Positions 1-12,369 of a DNA stretch of 64,000 bases are shown here, in pieces. A program made the translations under genes and the position numbers. Every line of letters starts with the position of its first letter. The stretch's first letter is position 1. The stretch comes from Ashinkailepas kermadecensis (taxonomy: Eukaryota > Arthropoda > Thecostraca > Neolepadidae), in NCBI GenBank assembly GCA_034440615.1, contig JAOTOM010003964.1, positions 1-64,000 on the forward strand, written 5' to 3'. The notes beneath the pieces were generated by a model. The model saw only the letters and a program-made list of their open reading frames with translations. It made no database searches and was not told the DNA's origin.

Positions 1-542
<542 letters not shown>

Positions 543-545
<3 letters not shown>

Positions 546-2900
546 CATGTCTTAATGTGGTTTTTGAGAACAGTCTTATAATTTGGTATCTCTGTATGCA
601 GGAAATGTTTTACTATTATAATATTCCAAAGCTTAGGTCCAAAACATTCAATGATGAAGAGGCGATCATTTTTGTTTGAATAGCTGTATTGGAAGTGGTT
701 TTGTAATCTTGTGGAATGTGGGGTATTAAGTGATTCCGTGAAAAGAGGTCTAATAGTATGAGTCACTGGATTATAAATGAATTTTTGCATAACAAGCAGC
801 ATCTGAAGTTTTGTTATATAATGCATTTTTAAATTTTGTATTTCTTAAAGATTGGGAATTACACCCGGACAGGGAAATACACCCTAAATACTACGCATAA
901 TTATTTTCTGAAGTAAGGATAATTTGTGTGTTTGATTAGCATAGTTTTTACCCCAAAGAAAACAGCAATAATTTATATATGGGAGAATTAATGCATTATA
1001 CAATTTTAGGACGTGATTTTTGCTTAGGAGATATTTTATTTTTGATATCATTCCTATGTTGCGACTTATGTTTGAGACACTGCTGATATGAGATGTAAAT
1101 TTCACATTTTCATCTATATATGCACCAAGATATTTCACTGGATTTTGATGCAAAATAGCAGTCCCATTAAATGTAATCTGGATATTAATTTCTGTTTTGT
1201 GATTGTTATACAACTGGTATGCAATTTTTTTATTCATTTAATGACAAAAGATTCGAATGCAGCCATTGTGAGATTTTTGGCAAGGAATTTGTGATCTTGT
1301 TTTGAAGCTCTGTACAGTCAGTGCTTTTGCAAAAAAAATAGCTGTGTCATCAGCATACAGAAATGTTTCACATTCTACATGCAAATTTACAAGATCATTT
1401 ACATATATTATAAAGAGTAAGGGGCCTAAAATTGAGCCGTGTGGTACACCCATTTCAATTTTTTTTCCTGATAAATATGGCTGTATAATTTTGATAGCAT
1501 TTCCTTTCACACCATATTTTTTTATTTTTGCAAATCATATTTTTTTGTCAACAGTATGAAATGCCTTTCTCAAATCAAGGTCAATTCCCACAACATATTC
1601 ATTATTTTCAAGTCCTTTAGTGATCAGGCTCTGTATTAAGAGAAGAAGCATATATGTGGACTCTCTTTTCTGAAACCAAATTGTTTATCAGAAAGTAGGT
1701 TGTGTAGTGTGTGTGAAATGTTCCAAGGGTTGGTTGTAGATTATTTTTTAAAATATTTTTTACATATATGGAAGAATACTAATTGGTCTGTAGTTACTAA
1801 ATGTTGCTTGGTCACCTTTTTGTAGATGGGCTTTACAATAGCAATTTTAAATGGCTTGGGGAAGATCCCACGGCTCAGGCATAAGTTGAAGACATGGGTT
1901 AAGTGTGGTAATATTGACCTATATGATTGTTTAAATATCCTATAATTTATTCCATCAATTCATGACCCAACATGAAGCAATCACCGTATCTAAATTGTTT
2001 TCCGTTACTGCTTATAGCACCATTGATATATCTGTGTAGGTATAGATGTATTCTAAAGCATTGCTGAGTGATGTCTGTATCTGTGTTCATTTTGCAGGGA
2101 TATTATGTTTGGAAGGAGTTTTCCTCAGAATCTGGTTAAGCATTTTCCATGTCTCTTTTGGTTTATTTTAATGTTTGTCAAATTCAGCCACATAATGAAG
2201 TATTTTTGCTTTTCTAATTATTGTAATCGGTGTGTTTTTATACATGTTTTTTTCTTCCTTTCGGCAGTTTGATATTCAAGTTTGTGATTAAATAATATTT
2301 GCTTTTGATTGATTGCAGATGAAATCCATGGTTTTATGGCGGGCTGTTTTTTTTCCTAAGACCAGTATGTGTAAATTTATCAATCCCACTTTTATATGCA
2401 TTGATTAAACTGCTACATGCTTCTTTAGGATCATCTTCATCAAAAATTCCTTCAAGTTCATTTGTCAGATGATCCCTCAGACTGTCCATTTTATGAAAGT
2501 CAAAGGTAGTTCCTGTTCTTTTTGCAACGATTGGTTTTTGAACTGTAAATTCAGATGTTGCAAAAATATGGAAGTGATCAGAGAAATCAGTTTGAATGAT
2601 GCCAATATGTTTTAGTTTTCATACATCATTACAGAAAATATTGTCATTTAACGTGCATGATGTGTCACATACACGAGTCGCCGTTGATATAAGAGGAAGA
2701 AAACCATGAGAGCACATAGACATGAAACATGAGTCAGAAAAGTGGTCGTTTGGAAATGAAAATGTCAGCATTTAGATCTTCAATGATGTATGTAAGCATG
2801 TTCAGATGGTTTATTGTTGTCAGAACACTCCTCAAATTCTGACACAAATTGTGCATGATGACCAGGTGCATGATAGATCTGGCATATCAAAATAGTTCGT
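543..2900 (-). mobile_element. LINE-B, CR1/L2-type non-LTR retrotransposon, 5'-truncated
   Basis: Read on the minus strand from about 2900 down to 543, this holds a decayed endonuclease (EN) domain, a reverse transcriptase (RT) and the RT C-terminal region. EN-like text at about 2880-2350 includes ICQIYHAPGH. At about 1860-1560 come RT blocks FSNYRPISILP and a degenerate LDLxKAF-type motif. The catalytic core and thumb follow (separate entry). At about 826-560 the C-terminal motif GPKLWN is visible. Frames change several times. RT motifs and the lack of RNase H suggest the CR1/L2 or wider Jockey group; the exact clade is not resolved. Confidence 0.85.
884..1510 (-). pseudogene. LINE-B reverse transcriptase core and thumb
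   Basis: Two adjacent open segments. 1510-1238 carries GVPHGSILGPLLF (normally GVPQGSILGP) and the catalytic YADDTAIF. 1237-884 carries KYLGAYIDE and LYNALILPYINYC, typical of the region after the RT palm in CR1/L2-type LINEs. The YADD aspartates are intact, but the fragment is part of a broken element with frameshifts upstream. It would have served target-primed reverse transcription. Confidence 0.85.
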
Positions 2901-2984
2901 TTATCTTCTCTTCTCTTCTCTAATATACTATTTGCGTTAAAAGTTTGTCTGTTTGTCTGTCTGTCGTCTTTTGCCATTTGGTCG

Positions 2985-3965
2985 ATTGCCTTCGTGCCAT
3001 CGTGCAACTATGGGTATGCAGCACATGTGCAGCACATGCTTGAAATTTTCACAACCGACAGACAATCGACGTATGATGTACTGCGCTGAGTTTTATTGTC
3101 GTGGGGTGTATGCCGAGCGCGTGACACGTGCACAAATTTGGCACGACCCTTCATTGGTTTAACATGGGATTCGCAAAATTCCCGACACCGACCGAGACCG
3201 CTGCATATTGGTGCCTGGCACGGCTCACAGCACAGGTAACGAAATATGGCTGACATCGCGTGAAAGCCCCAAATGTTGGCCATCCACTGGACAATATATC
3301 GTTACGATTGGGTCAACGTGCTTCGCGTGAGCGTCACGGTGGTCATGAAAAGACGGGTAATCGGCCGCTCATAGGAATAGCATGTAAAACTGGGATTTTT
3401 TCCCACAAATTTTAGCGCTACCGATCGACCCGATTCAGAGCGCCATATCGGCAACCGTTTTCGGGTCACGCGTCACGCGCACGCGAGGGGGTGTGCAAAG
3501 CGGAAGTGACGTTCTTCAGCGTTTTTCACGATTAGGTCTGGTTCTCGGAAACGGCTCAGCTTGGCGACCTGCCGTCACTTTCACCACATGGGCTGATGTA
3601 CCGGCTACCCTTTTCCCATTGACAATGGGTAGCTGCAGTGTGTGCGGGCGCCGTCATCGTCACACGGGCTGCACGTGTTTCGGTCCGTGAAAAAGGCTGC
3701 TTTTCCCACTATCTCCACACCACTGTCGGACAACATTTCGCGGAGAACGTTGTATGCGCGGATAGCCCCACTCTTTGTGATGCTCACGGTTCCTTCCGAT
3801 TTTCCCCATCGCAAATAGTTTGGTTGTAATTGTCGATGCCCGCAACCCTTACCAGACGACACTTCTCGCCGTCACTTTGCGCTTTGGACACGTGGACACG
3901 TTTCATCACCGATTCCCACGATATTGCCTGAGCAATGAAAATATATAAGGTCGGCGCGTGTTTTC
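2985..3965. other. GC-rich segment without recognisable gene
   Basis: Base composition shifts abruptly from AT-rich LINE sequence to GC-rich sequence with many CpG. Open frames up to about 90 codons occur on both strands, but none matches a family I know. An AT-rich TATA-like stretch (near 3940) closes the segment. It could be an old DNA transposon or Helitron body; I cannot assign it. Confidence 0.4.
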
Positions 3966-3984
3966 GTGGCGGCAACACCTCTGG

Positions 3985-4150
3985 GGGATTTAAAAAAAAA
4001 ATTCAAAGCAGGAAAATGAATTCCATTTTACGTTAAAATTTGCACAGCGGCCGAACCATTAGACAGATTCACATGAAACCAACATCAAATGTTTCGCTTA
4101 ACGCAGCGAAGCAAGTGCCGAAGGCGCTTGTTACTCAATACTGTTTGTAG
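3985..4150. other. AT-rich block ending in a strong hairpin
   Basis: At 4112-4130 CAAGTGCC, loop GAA, GGCGCTTG forms an 8 bp stem with one G-T pair. A hairpin near an element end is typical of Helitrons, but no CTRR terminus follows within about 20 bases, so a Helitron end is only a weak possibility. Confidence 0.3.
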
Positions 4151-4594
4151 AAAAACACCTTCAGCTTCAGCAGCAACAAAATAAAATGGATAAAGCTGTT
4201 TTGCATTTAGTGATTTCAAGGACTAGATTGTAGGCCCTCCCCCAATTTTGTGTTCCCTGCTTTTGCAGAATAGTTCAAAATCTTCATCATCTAAGCTACA
4301 TTTCTGTTCATTTTCTGTTGGTGGCTAGGCTCAAGAAATACATATACGGCTCCATTTGTGATTCAGTTGGTTTAGGAATATATTCAGCTCATCCAATTTA
4401 TTTTATATAGACCTTGCATTCAAATGGAGAATGTCTATGTATCTTCCTAAGTCAAGACCCATTTCAGCTTGTCTACTGATATCTTTAACATCATGGAAAT
4501 TACAATTATCTCGAACGCGTTCAAAATGAGAATATTCAAGGGCAAGGTCATCTGAGATTATATTCAAGAATGAGTTAAATGTTTTATTTTCCAA
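4150..4594 (-). mobile_element. LINE fragment, start of an endonuclease ORF
   Basis: The minus-strand open stretch 4594-4403 ends in LDLGRYIDILHLNARSI and continues past a stop as NKLDELNIFLNQLNH. The LNARSI.NKLDEL pattern is the conserved beginning of the APE-type endonuclease in CR1/Jockey-group LINEs. Only this short N-terminal part is recognisable; the remainder is lost or decayed. Confidence 0.65.
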
Positions 4595-4663
4595 GGTAAG
4601 TAGGTATTATAACCTAGTTGTAGGGCCTATATAACAAGATAGTTCAATAATTGTATTACAACA

Positions 4664-5891
4664 ATGTACCTGTCATCCCATGAGACATGTGGGCAATGTG
4701 GATCAGCAGAGCATGTGCAAGATAAATGTGAAGCAGAGAATCCACACTGTTCCAACTGCGGCCGAGACCAAATACCCCATACCGCCTATGATCGCTCTTG
4801 CCCCATTTTCTTAAAAGAGAAGGAAATAGTTGCTATAAAAACTTATTTTATTTTGTTGCTACAAAATATCATATTTCGTGAGGCGCGTGAGATTTATGAG
4901 ATAGCGCATCCGATAATATCGTATGCTGCACAGGTAAAACTGAACCCTAAGATCACACAACAGTCTCCAATGCAATTACACACACATATGAGTGCCTCTC
5001 ATCTTATAGCTCAGCTCAGTGCCCTGATGCTTGCCTTTCGTATTGAATGCACACCGATCGGAGAAAGAGCTTCGCCTTCTCCCCAGACGGTGACGAGAGA
5101 GCCCTCAGCTGAGGACCCTGTAGCGACTCCTCAAGTAGGAGACTGGGTACAGGCCCAGCGAGTAAAGAGACCTGCCCATCCATCTTCATCCAAACCCAAC
5201 CCATCCCCAGCAGCCACCCCAATCCCTAACTCCAACACTCCCCTCACTACCTCCTCCTTGGCCCAACACTCCATTCCCGTTAGAGTAGAGCCCAGGAGCT
5301 CTCCGGGACTAGGACTCGCGACACCGACGTCGCAGAGCCACGTTGAACCGACAACGAGGAAGGGAAGCCCTCCTCCCACCTCCAATCCTTACCTGCCACC
5401 ACCACCAACCCTAAACCTACCCGACCAATCCTTACGCCATCCCGAACCACTCCCCCTCCCCCTCCCCCTCCCCCACCAACCATTTCCGAAGAGAAGGGCG
5501 TGGCCTCCGGCCGGGTACCCGTGGTCGTGACTTTGACGACCCGATCACGCCTAGGAATTGAAGTCCGCACAGGGGCTCCCGACATGGGGGCTTCAGGCCG
5601 GACATCCCGAGCTGGGTCGAGGGAGACGTCGCCTAGTGCAAGAAGACAAGCCCACAAGGCTTGCCCCCATCATCCCCAACTCCACAAGCCAGCTCCCTCC
5701 ATACCGTAGAAACTGGTAGGGTGATAGGCCCGTCTCCCACACCTCCCCAGGCAGGCGACCAGTCCCGCTGGTCGCCTGCAACAAGCAGGAAACGCGTCTC
5801 GCCCTGGTCAGTCTCGCCAACCGGCGGGGTCAGTTCCAGGGCGCGAGCGCGCACAGCATCCGTCCCGTGGGCCCCGGTTAGTTCGCCATGA
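4664..5891 (+). pseudogene. LINE-A copy 1, ORF1 (gag-like, zinc knuckles), truncated
   Basis: The readable part starts inside ORF1 with a CCHC knuckle CGQCGSAEHVQDKC and a second, longer-spaced knuckle CSNCGRDQIPHTAYDRSC. Then come a conserved KEKEIVAIK block, a FREAREIYE block and a long Pro-rich tail. The frame shifts near 5530 and again near 5660. The last segment ends SVSPTGGVSSRARART... at 5891, matching the ORF1 end of copy 2 at 18236. The RRM-like N-terminus present in copies 2 and 5 is missing. The product would be an RNA-binding chaperone of the retrotransposon particle. Confidence 0.85.
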
Positions 5892-5937
5892 ACTGACGTG
5901 TTTTGATCCCTTTTAACATAGCCCTTTATACAGGCTA

Positions 5938-8720
5938 TTTTACAATGGAACTGCAGAGGATTTAGAAGCTGTGCCCAGGACCTGCAGGCGGTGCTCAACA
6001 AGTATTGTCCGGCGGCATTCTGCCTACGGGAGACAAAGCTGTCGCCATACTCTGCTATTCAGGTTAAGTGCTACACCCTCTACCGAAAAGAAGTGGCAAG
6101 TGACACTATCTCCCAAGGTGGAGTAATACTAGGCATTCACCATAGTGTTCCCGCGCAACCACTACTCTTGAACGCTCCCCTCCAAGCCGTTGCTGCCAGG
6201 GTGCACTTCGGTCGGCGACTGATTTCGTTGTACAGCGTGTATCTGCCTCCTGGGACTGCATTCCCATCTACTGACATGAAGTATCTCTGTACTTAAGCTT
6301 CCTGAGCCGATCTTAATTCTGGGCGACTTTAACGATGTATCATTCTCGGTAATATATACTCCACACTGATATGCATTACATGTAAAATCTATAGCACAAT
6401 AACACCACCTAGCCGGTGCCCACAATGAGAGGCTTGCCACTTTCTCTAACCATAATTCGATGAATACTTTAGTTATGGGCGCAATATGGCCATAGTTGTC
6501 GACGCGCCCTAAAGCCCAAATAACTAACTAACTGGGCGACTTTAACGCACACCATTCCGTTTGGGGTTGTTCAAACGTGAACGGTCGTGGACGTCTTATG
6601 GAACAATTTTTACACGAGGAGACCTTATGTATTTTAAATACAGGTATCGACACTCATTTTAGTTTGCCATCTGGACGAACCTCTGCGCTGGACTTGAGTA
6701 TTTCGAGTACCCAGCTGGTGCAATGTTTTGATTGGTCGGTTGACAGTGACCCTCTGGGAAGTGACCACTTCCCAGTCTGGCTTGAATACCGCGATGGCCC
6801 AGTCCTTGGACTGAGGCCGCCACGATGGAACCTTCACGAAGCAAACTGGAAAAAATATACAGAACAACTTGAAGCAGCGTGGTCAGCCGATGACCAGGAT
6901 CAACCACAATGTGTGGAATAATTCACCGCACAGCTCATACAGTTTGCATCAGCATGCATACCTCGCACCTCTGGTGCCCCCCGGCGTACTCCAGTCCCAT
7001 GGTGGACGGAAGAATGCAGAGACGCCATACGTGCGAAAAACGAGCTAACAGAAAATTAAGTAAAAACAGCACTACACAAAACATGATTATCTACCGTAGG
7101 GCCAGGGCACTGGCACGACGTACTGTCCGGACAGCGAAGTAACTATCGTGGCGAGAATATGTGAGCCAAATACATAAACACACCCCGATTGGGTAAGTGT
7201 GGTCAAGAATTAAACGAGCGGCAGGCCAACAGTCATCCGTTCCCCATACCAGTACTGCGTATGTGTAACAGAGACGTGACTAACGCCACCGATGTAGCGA
7301 ATGAAATTGCCCGCGCCCTCTCTGACTGTAGTCGAGGTGGCAGCTGGGACCCACAATTCTTACACCACAGGTCCCGCTGTGAAAGAGCTCAGATTGATTT
7401 TGCCGCCACTGACAACCTATGTTATAACCAGCCTTTCACAATGACCGAAATTATATCTGCCGTGTCAAAGCTCCGAAGTGTCTCTGAAGGTCCAGACAAC
7501 ATCCATAACGAAATGTTAAAATATCTCCCTCAATGTGCGTTCGAAACCCTACTATACATATTCAATAAGATTTGGCAACTAGGTGACTTTCCTGTAGCCT
7601 GGCGGGAGGCAGTTGTGGTCCCAGTGTTGAAGCCGGGCAAAAGCGGACTGGAACCGCTCCACTATCGCCCAATATCTATTACCTCGTGCATGTGTAAGCT
7701 AATGGAGAAGCTTGCGACTACCAGACTGACGTGGTTTTTAGAGCAGCACGACTTATTACAACTGCACAGTGCGGTCTTAGGAAAGAACAGGAGTTCCATT
7801 GACAACATTTTAACCCTGTACACCGCAGTACGCATAGCATTTAAACAGAAAAGACTCGTCTGTGCTGCCTTCTTTGACATTGAAGCAGCATATGATACGA
7901 CTTGGTGTCAAGGTATTTTGACAAAAGTGCATCAATGTGATATTCGTGGGACAATGGGGATCTTCATCCAGAATTTCCTGGCCGAACGCTACTTCCGTGT
8001 TCGCGTTGGCAACCAACTATCTACTAGATTTCTGCAAGTAAACGGTGTCCCACAGGGAGGGGTTTTAAGTGTGGCACTGTTCACGATGATGATTAATGAT
8101 ATAGGTGACTCACTTCTACCAGGACTTGGCCGGTCGCTCTTCGTGGACGACTTTGCTATATGGTGCAGCACAGCTAGGCTATCGGCCCTGTCGAGAAGTC
8201 TCCAATTGGCATTCACAGACTTGAAGAATGGAGTGTCATGAATGGATTTACTTTTTTTTAAACTATATAAACAACCGCAACGCACTTCTGCCGCCGACGT
8301 AACTGTGCAGATATATCACTTCAACTATACGGGAACCGTATTCCAATGCAATCTACGGTGAGGTTTCTTGGAGTCACTTTTGACTCGTATCTTAGTTATA
8401 GGGAACATTTTAAAACACTTCGTGATCAGTGTTTTAAATCCCTGAACATACTGAAATGTGTTTCGCGTACCACCTATGGAGCGGACAGGAGCTCCCTACT
8501 TTTGCTTTATTGGTCGCTGATTCGTTCAAAGTTGGATTATGCGTGTTTTATTTATGATGGAGCACGCAATTCCGCCAAACGAACACTTGATACCGTTCAC
8601 CATACTGCTATCCGTATCGCAACCGGGGCATTCCGCACCTCGCCCACAATGAGCTTGCTAGCAGAAGCACACGAGCCGCCTCTCTGCAGAAGCACACGAG
8701 CCAGCTCAAACCTCGCTCCG
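5938..8720 (+). pseudogene. LINE-A copy 1, ORF2 (endonuclease and RT), broken
   Basis: ORF2 begins ILQWNCRGFR, the typical start of an APE endonuclease. EN continues through IHHSVPAQ, is interrupted by a 197 bp insertion at 6335, and resumes with GDFNAHH, GRTSALDLSI and GSDHFPVW. RT occupies 7189-8241 with LHYRPISITS, FFDIEAAYD, NGVPQGGVLS and FVDDFA; copy 2 has FADD, so the Ala-to-Val change is likely decay. The thumb resumes at 8346 (VRFLGVTFDS). Homology stops near 8700 at AEAHEPPL, after a short local duplication; no RNase H follows. Stops and frameshifts near 6920, 7142 and 8241 make it inactive. Confidence 0.88.
6335..6531 (+). mobile_element. Short insertion carrying the LINE-A 3' end, with 16 bp target-site duplication
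   Basis: The 16 bases CTGGGCGACTTTAACG occur at 6319-6334 and again at 6532-6547, flanking 197 bp that interrupt the EN frame of LINE-A copy 1 at the GDFNAHH motif. The insert ends in the LINE-A 3' stem-loop (GGGCGC 6477-6482, GCGCCC 6504-6509) and a TAACTAACTAA tail. It is either a 5'-truncated LINE-A or a non-autonomous relative using the same 3' end. Confidence 0.93.
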
Positions 8721-8739
8721 CGATAACTTGTCCGATAAT

Positions 8740-9565
8740 ATATACTGGCGATGTTCATCCTCCATTGACACGGCTTCCGAACCACTCGGGCGGTTCATTA
8801 GTTCAATGCAAACAGGAGTACCAAACAAACTCGGGCTGTTCATAAGATCAATGTAAGCCGCAGTACATGGTAGCAAATTCTCGAAAATTGCTCTTTTGAC
8901 GGCATATAATGCGAACATTAGGTATCGCCTTGCGTATTGCTCCGTAATCTGCGCAGGCGCAGCCACAGCACATCTGGCCCGGACAGACAGGGTTGAACAT
9001 ATATTTTTAATGTGGCTAGCTCAACACTGTAGTGACACACCTCGGTCGGAAACTCTGCAATATCAGGACCTTATTCGCATTCATAACATGGCGTCTGTGT
9101 CCATTCGTCACGACAGTCCGACATCATGGTCTTACGAAACGTTGTATGGGGTAGGACGGACTCATCGATTTTATTGCAGAACTTCGGATTATGTGTCCCA
9201 GCCAGGAGAAAGAGGCAACATGTTTGATTTCATGTCCCGTATGCACGTGTGGAAACTATTAGGTGTGGCTTATTCAGCAGATAACTAAGAGAGACGAAGA
9301 CATTTTTAGCGAGGACACCATGTGCGGACATATTCGCGAACTCGCTGAATGCATATAAACGCAGGTGATTCGATACCTATGTGCTGTGCCACACGCTCAC
9401 ATCTGAGTTGCGTAGCCATGGGGCATCGATGCAGTTTTAACAGCCGTTTACCTGTTTGAACTGAAAACTGTCCACCTGTTCTGTTTACGCTCTTTAGCTC
9501 ATGACTTCTCTAAATGGCTCAATATACTGTTGGAGATTATGGACAATAAACAATAAATGGAAAAA
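8740..9565 (+). mobile_element. 3' end of another LINE (RT C-terminal region and 3'UTR)
   Basis: From about 8770 the + frame reads through LGRFISSMQTG, NKLGLFIRS and, in the open stretch 8896-9288, YRLAYCSVICAG and RVEHIFLMWLAQHC, the usual RT C-terminal pattern of Jockey-supergroup LINEs (KLGFLxR, LEYCSVIW, RVQKxFLRWLA). A stop at 9289 is followed by an A-rich 3'UTR with AATAAA near 9554 and an A run. It is unrelated to LINE-A, which has an RNase H there. It is 5'-truncated. Confidence 0.7.
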
Positions 9566-9589
9566 AAACAAATAAGCAAAACGGCCACG

Positions 9590-9946
9590 GTTTGCTACAC
9601 AACGGCATCAGTTGCAACATTGGTCCGACAGACACAGTCGCGTGTCTCTCCAAGGTTCGTGCCCCAGACCAAGTGCATCCCGGCACCGTGAAGGTCAGCC
9701 GTCGAGCAGCACGTCTGCTCCAGCCGTCTACTGAACTCCGTCTGCCCTGACCAGTGACCAGTCGAGCGGCTCCGCTCCGGCGCGCGGGCACCGTACCTTT
9801 TCACACGTAACAGGTCAGTTATGTGCCTGCACTAAGCCATCGTAACACTCATACCTCAGAGGGAGGGGATCGGTCGACAACACTCGGCCGGGGAGGTCCG
9901 ACATGGGCATCGGCTACATGTCTCATGGTGGCAGTACAGCGACATG
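9590..9946. other. GC-rich unassigned spacer
   Basis: No coding frame recognised. GTAACA motifs near 9799 and 9837 resemble LTR ends but no matching partner LTR is present. Confidence 0.4.
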
Positions 9947-10154
9947 TTACATGGTGGAAGCCTCCGTAGGCGGTGTCGGCCGGCGGTGACACCGGAGCTG
10001 ACCAAGCCTGAATGTACCAAGCCACCCGGTGTCGTGGCGTGATGCGGCTATTACATGGTGGAAGCCTCCGTAGGCGGTGTCGGCCGGCGGTGGCACCGGA
10101 GCTGACCAAGCCTGAATGTACCAAGCCACCCGGTGTCGTGGCGTGATGCGGCTA
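9947..10154. repeat. Two tandem copies of a 104 bp unit
   Basis: TTACATGGTGGAAGCCTCCG begins at 9947 and again at 10051; the two 104 bp units are nearly identical (one clear difference, GGTGACACC against GGTGGCACC). This is a recent local duplication of unknown sequence. Confidence 0.95.
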
Positions 10155-10338
10155 TTCGTGCACTGTCAACTGCCACGTCAGCAGCGGACGGGCGCCGGCT
10201 GGCCGACCAAGGTTCCCGCCAGGAGGCTGCATCAGTGACAGACTCTCGACAAGTTGTAACACACGCGCACACACACTTGCTTACGTACATTTGCTTACGT
10301 ACATCTGCCATACGTACATTTGTCCTAGAATCACTAAA

Positions 10339-10928
10339 TCAAATAGTGAAGAAGAAAAAAATTGGAAACGACCAAATAAGTATGACAGTGATGTTTAACC
10401 TGCCTTTTTCAACACGTTCCACAATCAGTTCCGCTACAACACTTGCAATTTTGAAACTACCAGAAACACCATTGATATTCTCACGCGTGGCAATATACGC
10501 GGCCTCCACCGTCCTCCGACATCTCTTCCCAAGTCCACCACCAAGAACAGATACTTCTTTCCAATTTGGGAGATTGCCTTTCCAATTTGGGAGATTGCCT
10601 TCTTCATCGACATGCGCCACCAAAGCATTAGAAAGTCTGTGATATCTGAGGTCCGAACGATGTTCCCAAATGCTAGCCCTAGCCCGCGCCCCGTTTCCCC
10701 ATAGTAACTTTTTCTACATCCTGAGCAAGACATTTCGAGGACTGCTTTTTTTTCGTTCACGCTGCGGACCCCTTTCATGACTATGTCTTTGATTTTGACC
10801 CCTGCTGAAAGACTAATGTTAATTTTGTCTGTTATGAATCGGGAGATGGTGACTGCTCCCTTTGATTGCGGTACTGGTATGCGCCTTTTTGTCAAAACTC
10901 GTTGTATGGACTTTTTCATGCACATCAC
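10339..10928 (-). pseudogene. Penelope-like GIY-YIG endonuclease domain
   Basis: The open stretch 10928-10434 carries VLEMSCSGCRKSYYGETGRGL. The YYGETGR corresponds to the YIG half of GIY-YIG nucleases, preceded by a two-Cys motif as in Penelope proteins. The C-terminal AAYIATRENINGVSGSFKIA segment lies in another frame (10623-10339), so a frameshift intervenes. A 21 bp direct repeat, TTCCAATTTGGGAGATTGCC, at about 10558-10600 adds the doubled SQIGKAISQIGK. This nuclease would nick the target for insertion. Confidence 0.85.
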
Positions 10929-11249
10929 CTTTTCTGCTTTTTGCGCAACTTTGACTATCAGACTATCAGACTATCTTTGACTATATTCACCCTAAAACCC
11001 CAATAATCAATCAATCAATCAATCAATCTTTGACTATCATTGACTATCAGACCCTCTGGATATTTCAGCAACTTGAAAGACTCCTTGATGAAAGACAATT
11101 ATTATGCGAGGTACTCAGGACTGCTGATTGTATAAACTCGAAAAACCCCATTAGGACCCCTGTTTTTGTTTCTTGACTGTGACCCTAGAAGTAGTGCAAA
11201 ATATCGCTTTTGTAAGTGGGTTTTCTGTACACTGAAAATGTGCATCTTG

Positions 11250-11410
11250 GGGACGAGTGGCCTAGGGGTAAGATGCTCGTCTCACAATCGAAAGATTGTG
11301 GGTTCGAGTCTCGCCTGTCGCTACTCTTCGCCCGCAACCAATCGGCGTGAGAGATTGGCGACGCCATATGTCTCAACGGTCGACGTGTCGTAAAACCAAT
11401 AACCAACCAA
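11250..11410 (+). mobile_element. tRNA-derived SINE, full-length
   Basis: About 160 bp with a tRNA-like head: A-box-like TGGCCTAGGGGTAAG and B box GGTTCGAGTCT, then a body containing CAACCAATCGGCGTGAG and a 3' end CGTAAAACCAATAACCAACC. It is the same family as 29101-29260 (opposite strand), and related in its body to 26696-26801 and 42675-42845. It lies within Penelope-like element 1. Confidence 0.9.
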
Positions 11411-12009
11411 CAACTGTCAGCGCTTGATCAGTGTGTCCAAGAAAGGAATCTCCGCTTCATTATCTTTGTATTTTTCTAACGTGAATTGAATCGATGGATG
11501 TACAGCGTTAACATTCGTGTTGACTGCATCGAAATCAGTACCTTGATCAACAATCATAAGTGAGTCATCTCAGCCAAAGGGAGTTGGCCAATCATAGACT
11601 TGTAATTGTCCGCCTCGAGGGTTTCCATAAACAAACATACCAGAGCATGACTCCATGGTGAGCCCATGGTGAGCCCGCTGATTTTACGATATTCTTCCCC
11701 CTGAAACTGTAGTGCTCCAAATTCCACACATATGCGCACGAGCTATATGAAATATTTTTTGAAAACTGGAAGCTCGAAATTGTTTGACTTGTCTAAGGCC
11801 CTAGAAACCGCTTCCATGGCTCCCCCGATAGGGACATTCGTGAACGCGGATTTCACGTCAAAGCTTGCCAGCTTTTTGCTGGTGAAGTCTATCTCTCGGA
11901 TCCTACCTAGTAAGTCACCTGAATTCCTTATGTGGCTATCACTTATCTGTCCTAGCATTTCTGACGAAGGTTTTGCTAGTTTTTTTTCTCGCCAGCTTAT
12001 GTGGAGCAC
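11411..12009 (-). pseudogene. Penelope-like reverse transcriptase fragment
   Basis: The minus-strand 12009-11743 frame contains LASFDVKSAFTNVPI, the Penelope motif A (SFDVxSLFTNVP). 11739-11554 contains GLTMGSPWSHALV, motif B (GxxMGSPLSPxLA). A further frame down to 11411 reads VDDTLLIVDQ and HPSIQFTLEK before FLDTLI. The YVDD-type catalytic pair is visible but frames are broken. Confidence 0.85.
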
Positions 12010-12285
12010 TTCTTATACCCGAAACAATCGAAACATCACTGTCATACTTATTTGGTCGTGTCCAATTTTTCTTTACTATTTGGTTTAGTCGGTGTCAGTC
12101 CATGCGAAGTGCTGTATGATTTATGTCTCGTGACCTGTGTTAAAAAAAATTATGAGTGGTAAATATTCACATGCCTGTAAATCGTCGGTGGCTTGAGAAA
12201 GGCGTGGGCCAAAGCGTTGTTAATAAAATTATGCTCCCATTGCTCTGTGTTCTCACAATTTGTCATTCCATCTTAACTAGTGCAA

Positions 12286-12350
12286 ATATATATATATACA
12301 TATGTGTGTGTATGTGTGTGTGCTTGTGGGTGTGAGTGTGAGTGTGTGTT
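12286..12350. repeat. TA/TG microsatellite
   Basis: Short TATATA run followed by TGTGTGTA and GTGAGTGTGAG units. Confidence 0.9.
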
Positions 12351-12369
12351 CGTACACCTATGAATTAAC

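Larger units (their letters stand above)
10330..12215 (-). mobile_element. Penelope-like element 1 (RT plus GIY-YIG), split by a SINE
   Basis: Read on the minus strand, an RT of the Penelope type is followed by a GIY-YIG endonuclease. Both halves are frameshifted, and a SINE (11250-11410) sits between the motif FLDTLI and the motif FSVYRKPTYKS. The order and motifs are diagnostic of Penelope-like elements. Upstream limits are uncertain. Confidence 0.88.

Noticed and set aside
3935..3960. TATA-box promoter (AAAATATATAAGG)
   Set aside because: AT-rich chance match; no gene downstream.
9790..9845. LTR of a Gypsy-type element (GTAACA motifs)
   Set aside because: No matching second LTR, no clear TG...CA boundaries and no primer-binding site at the expected place.
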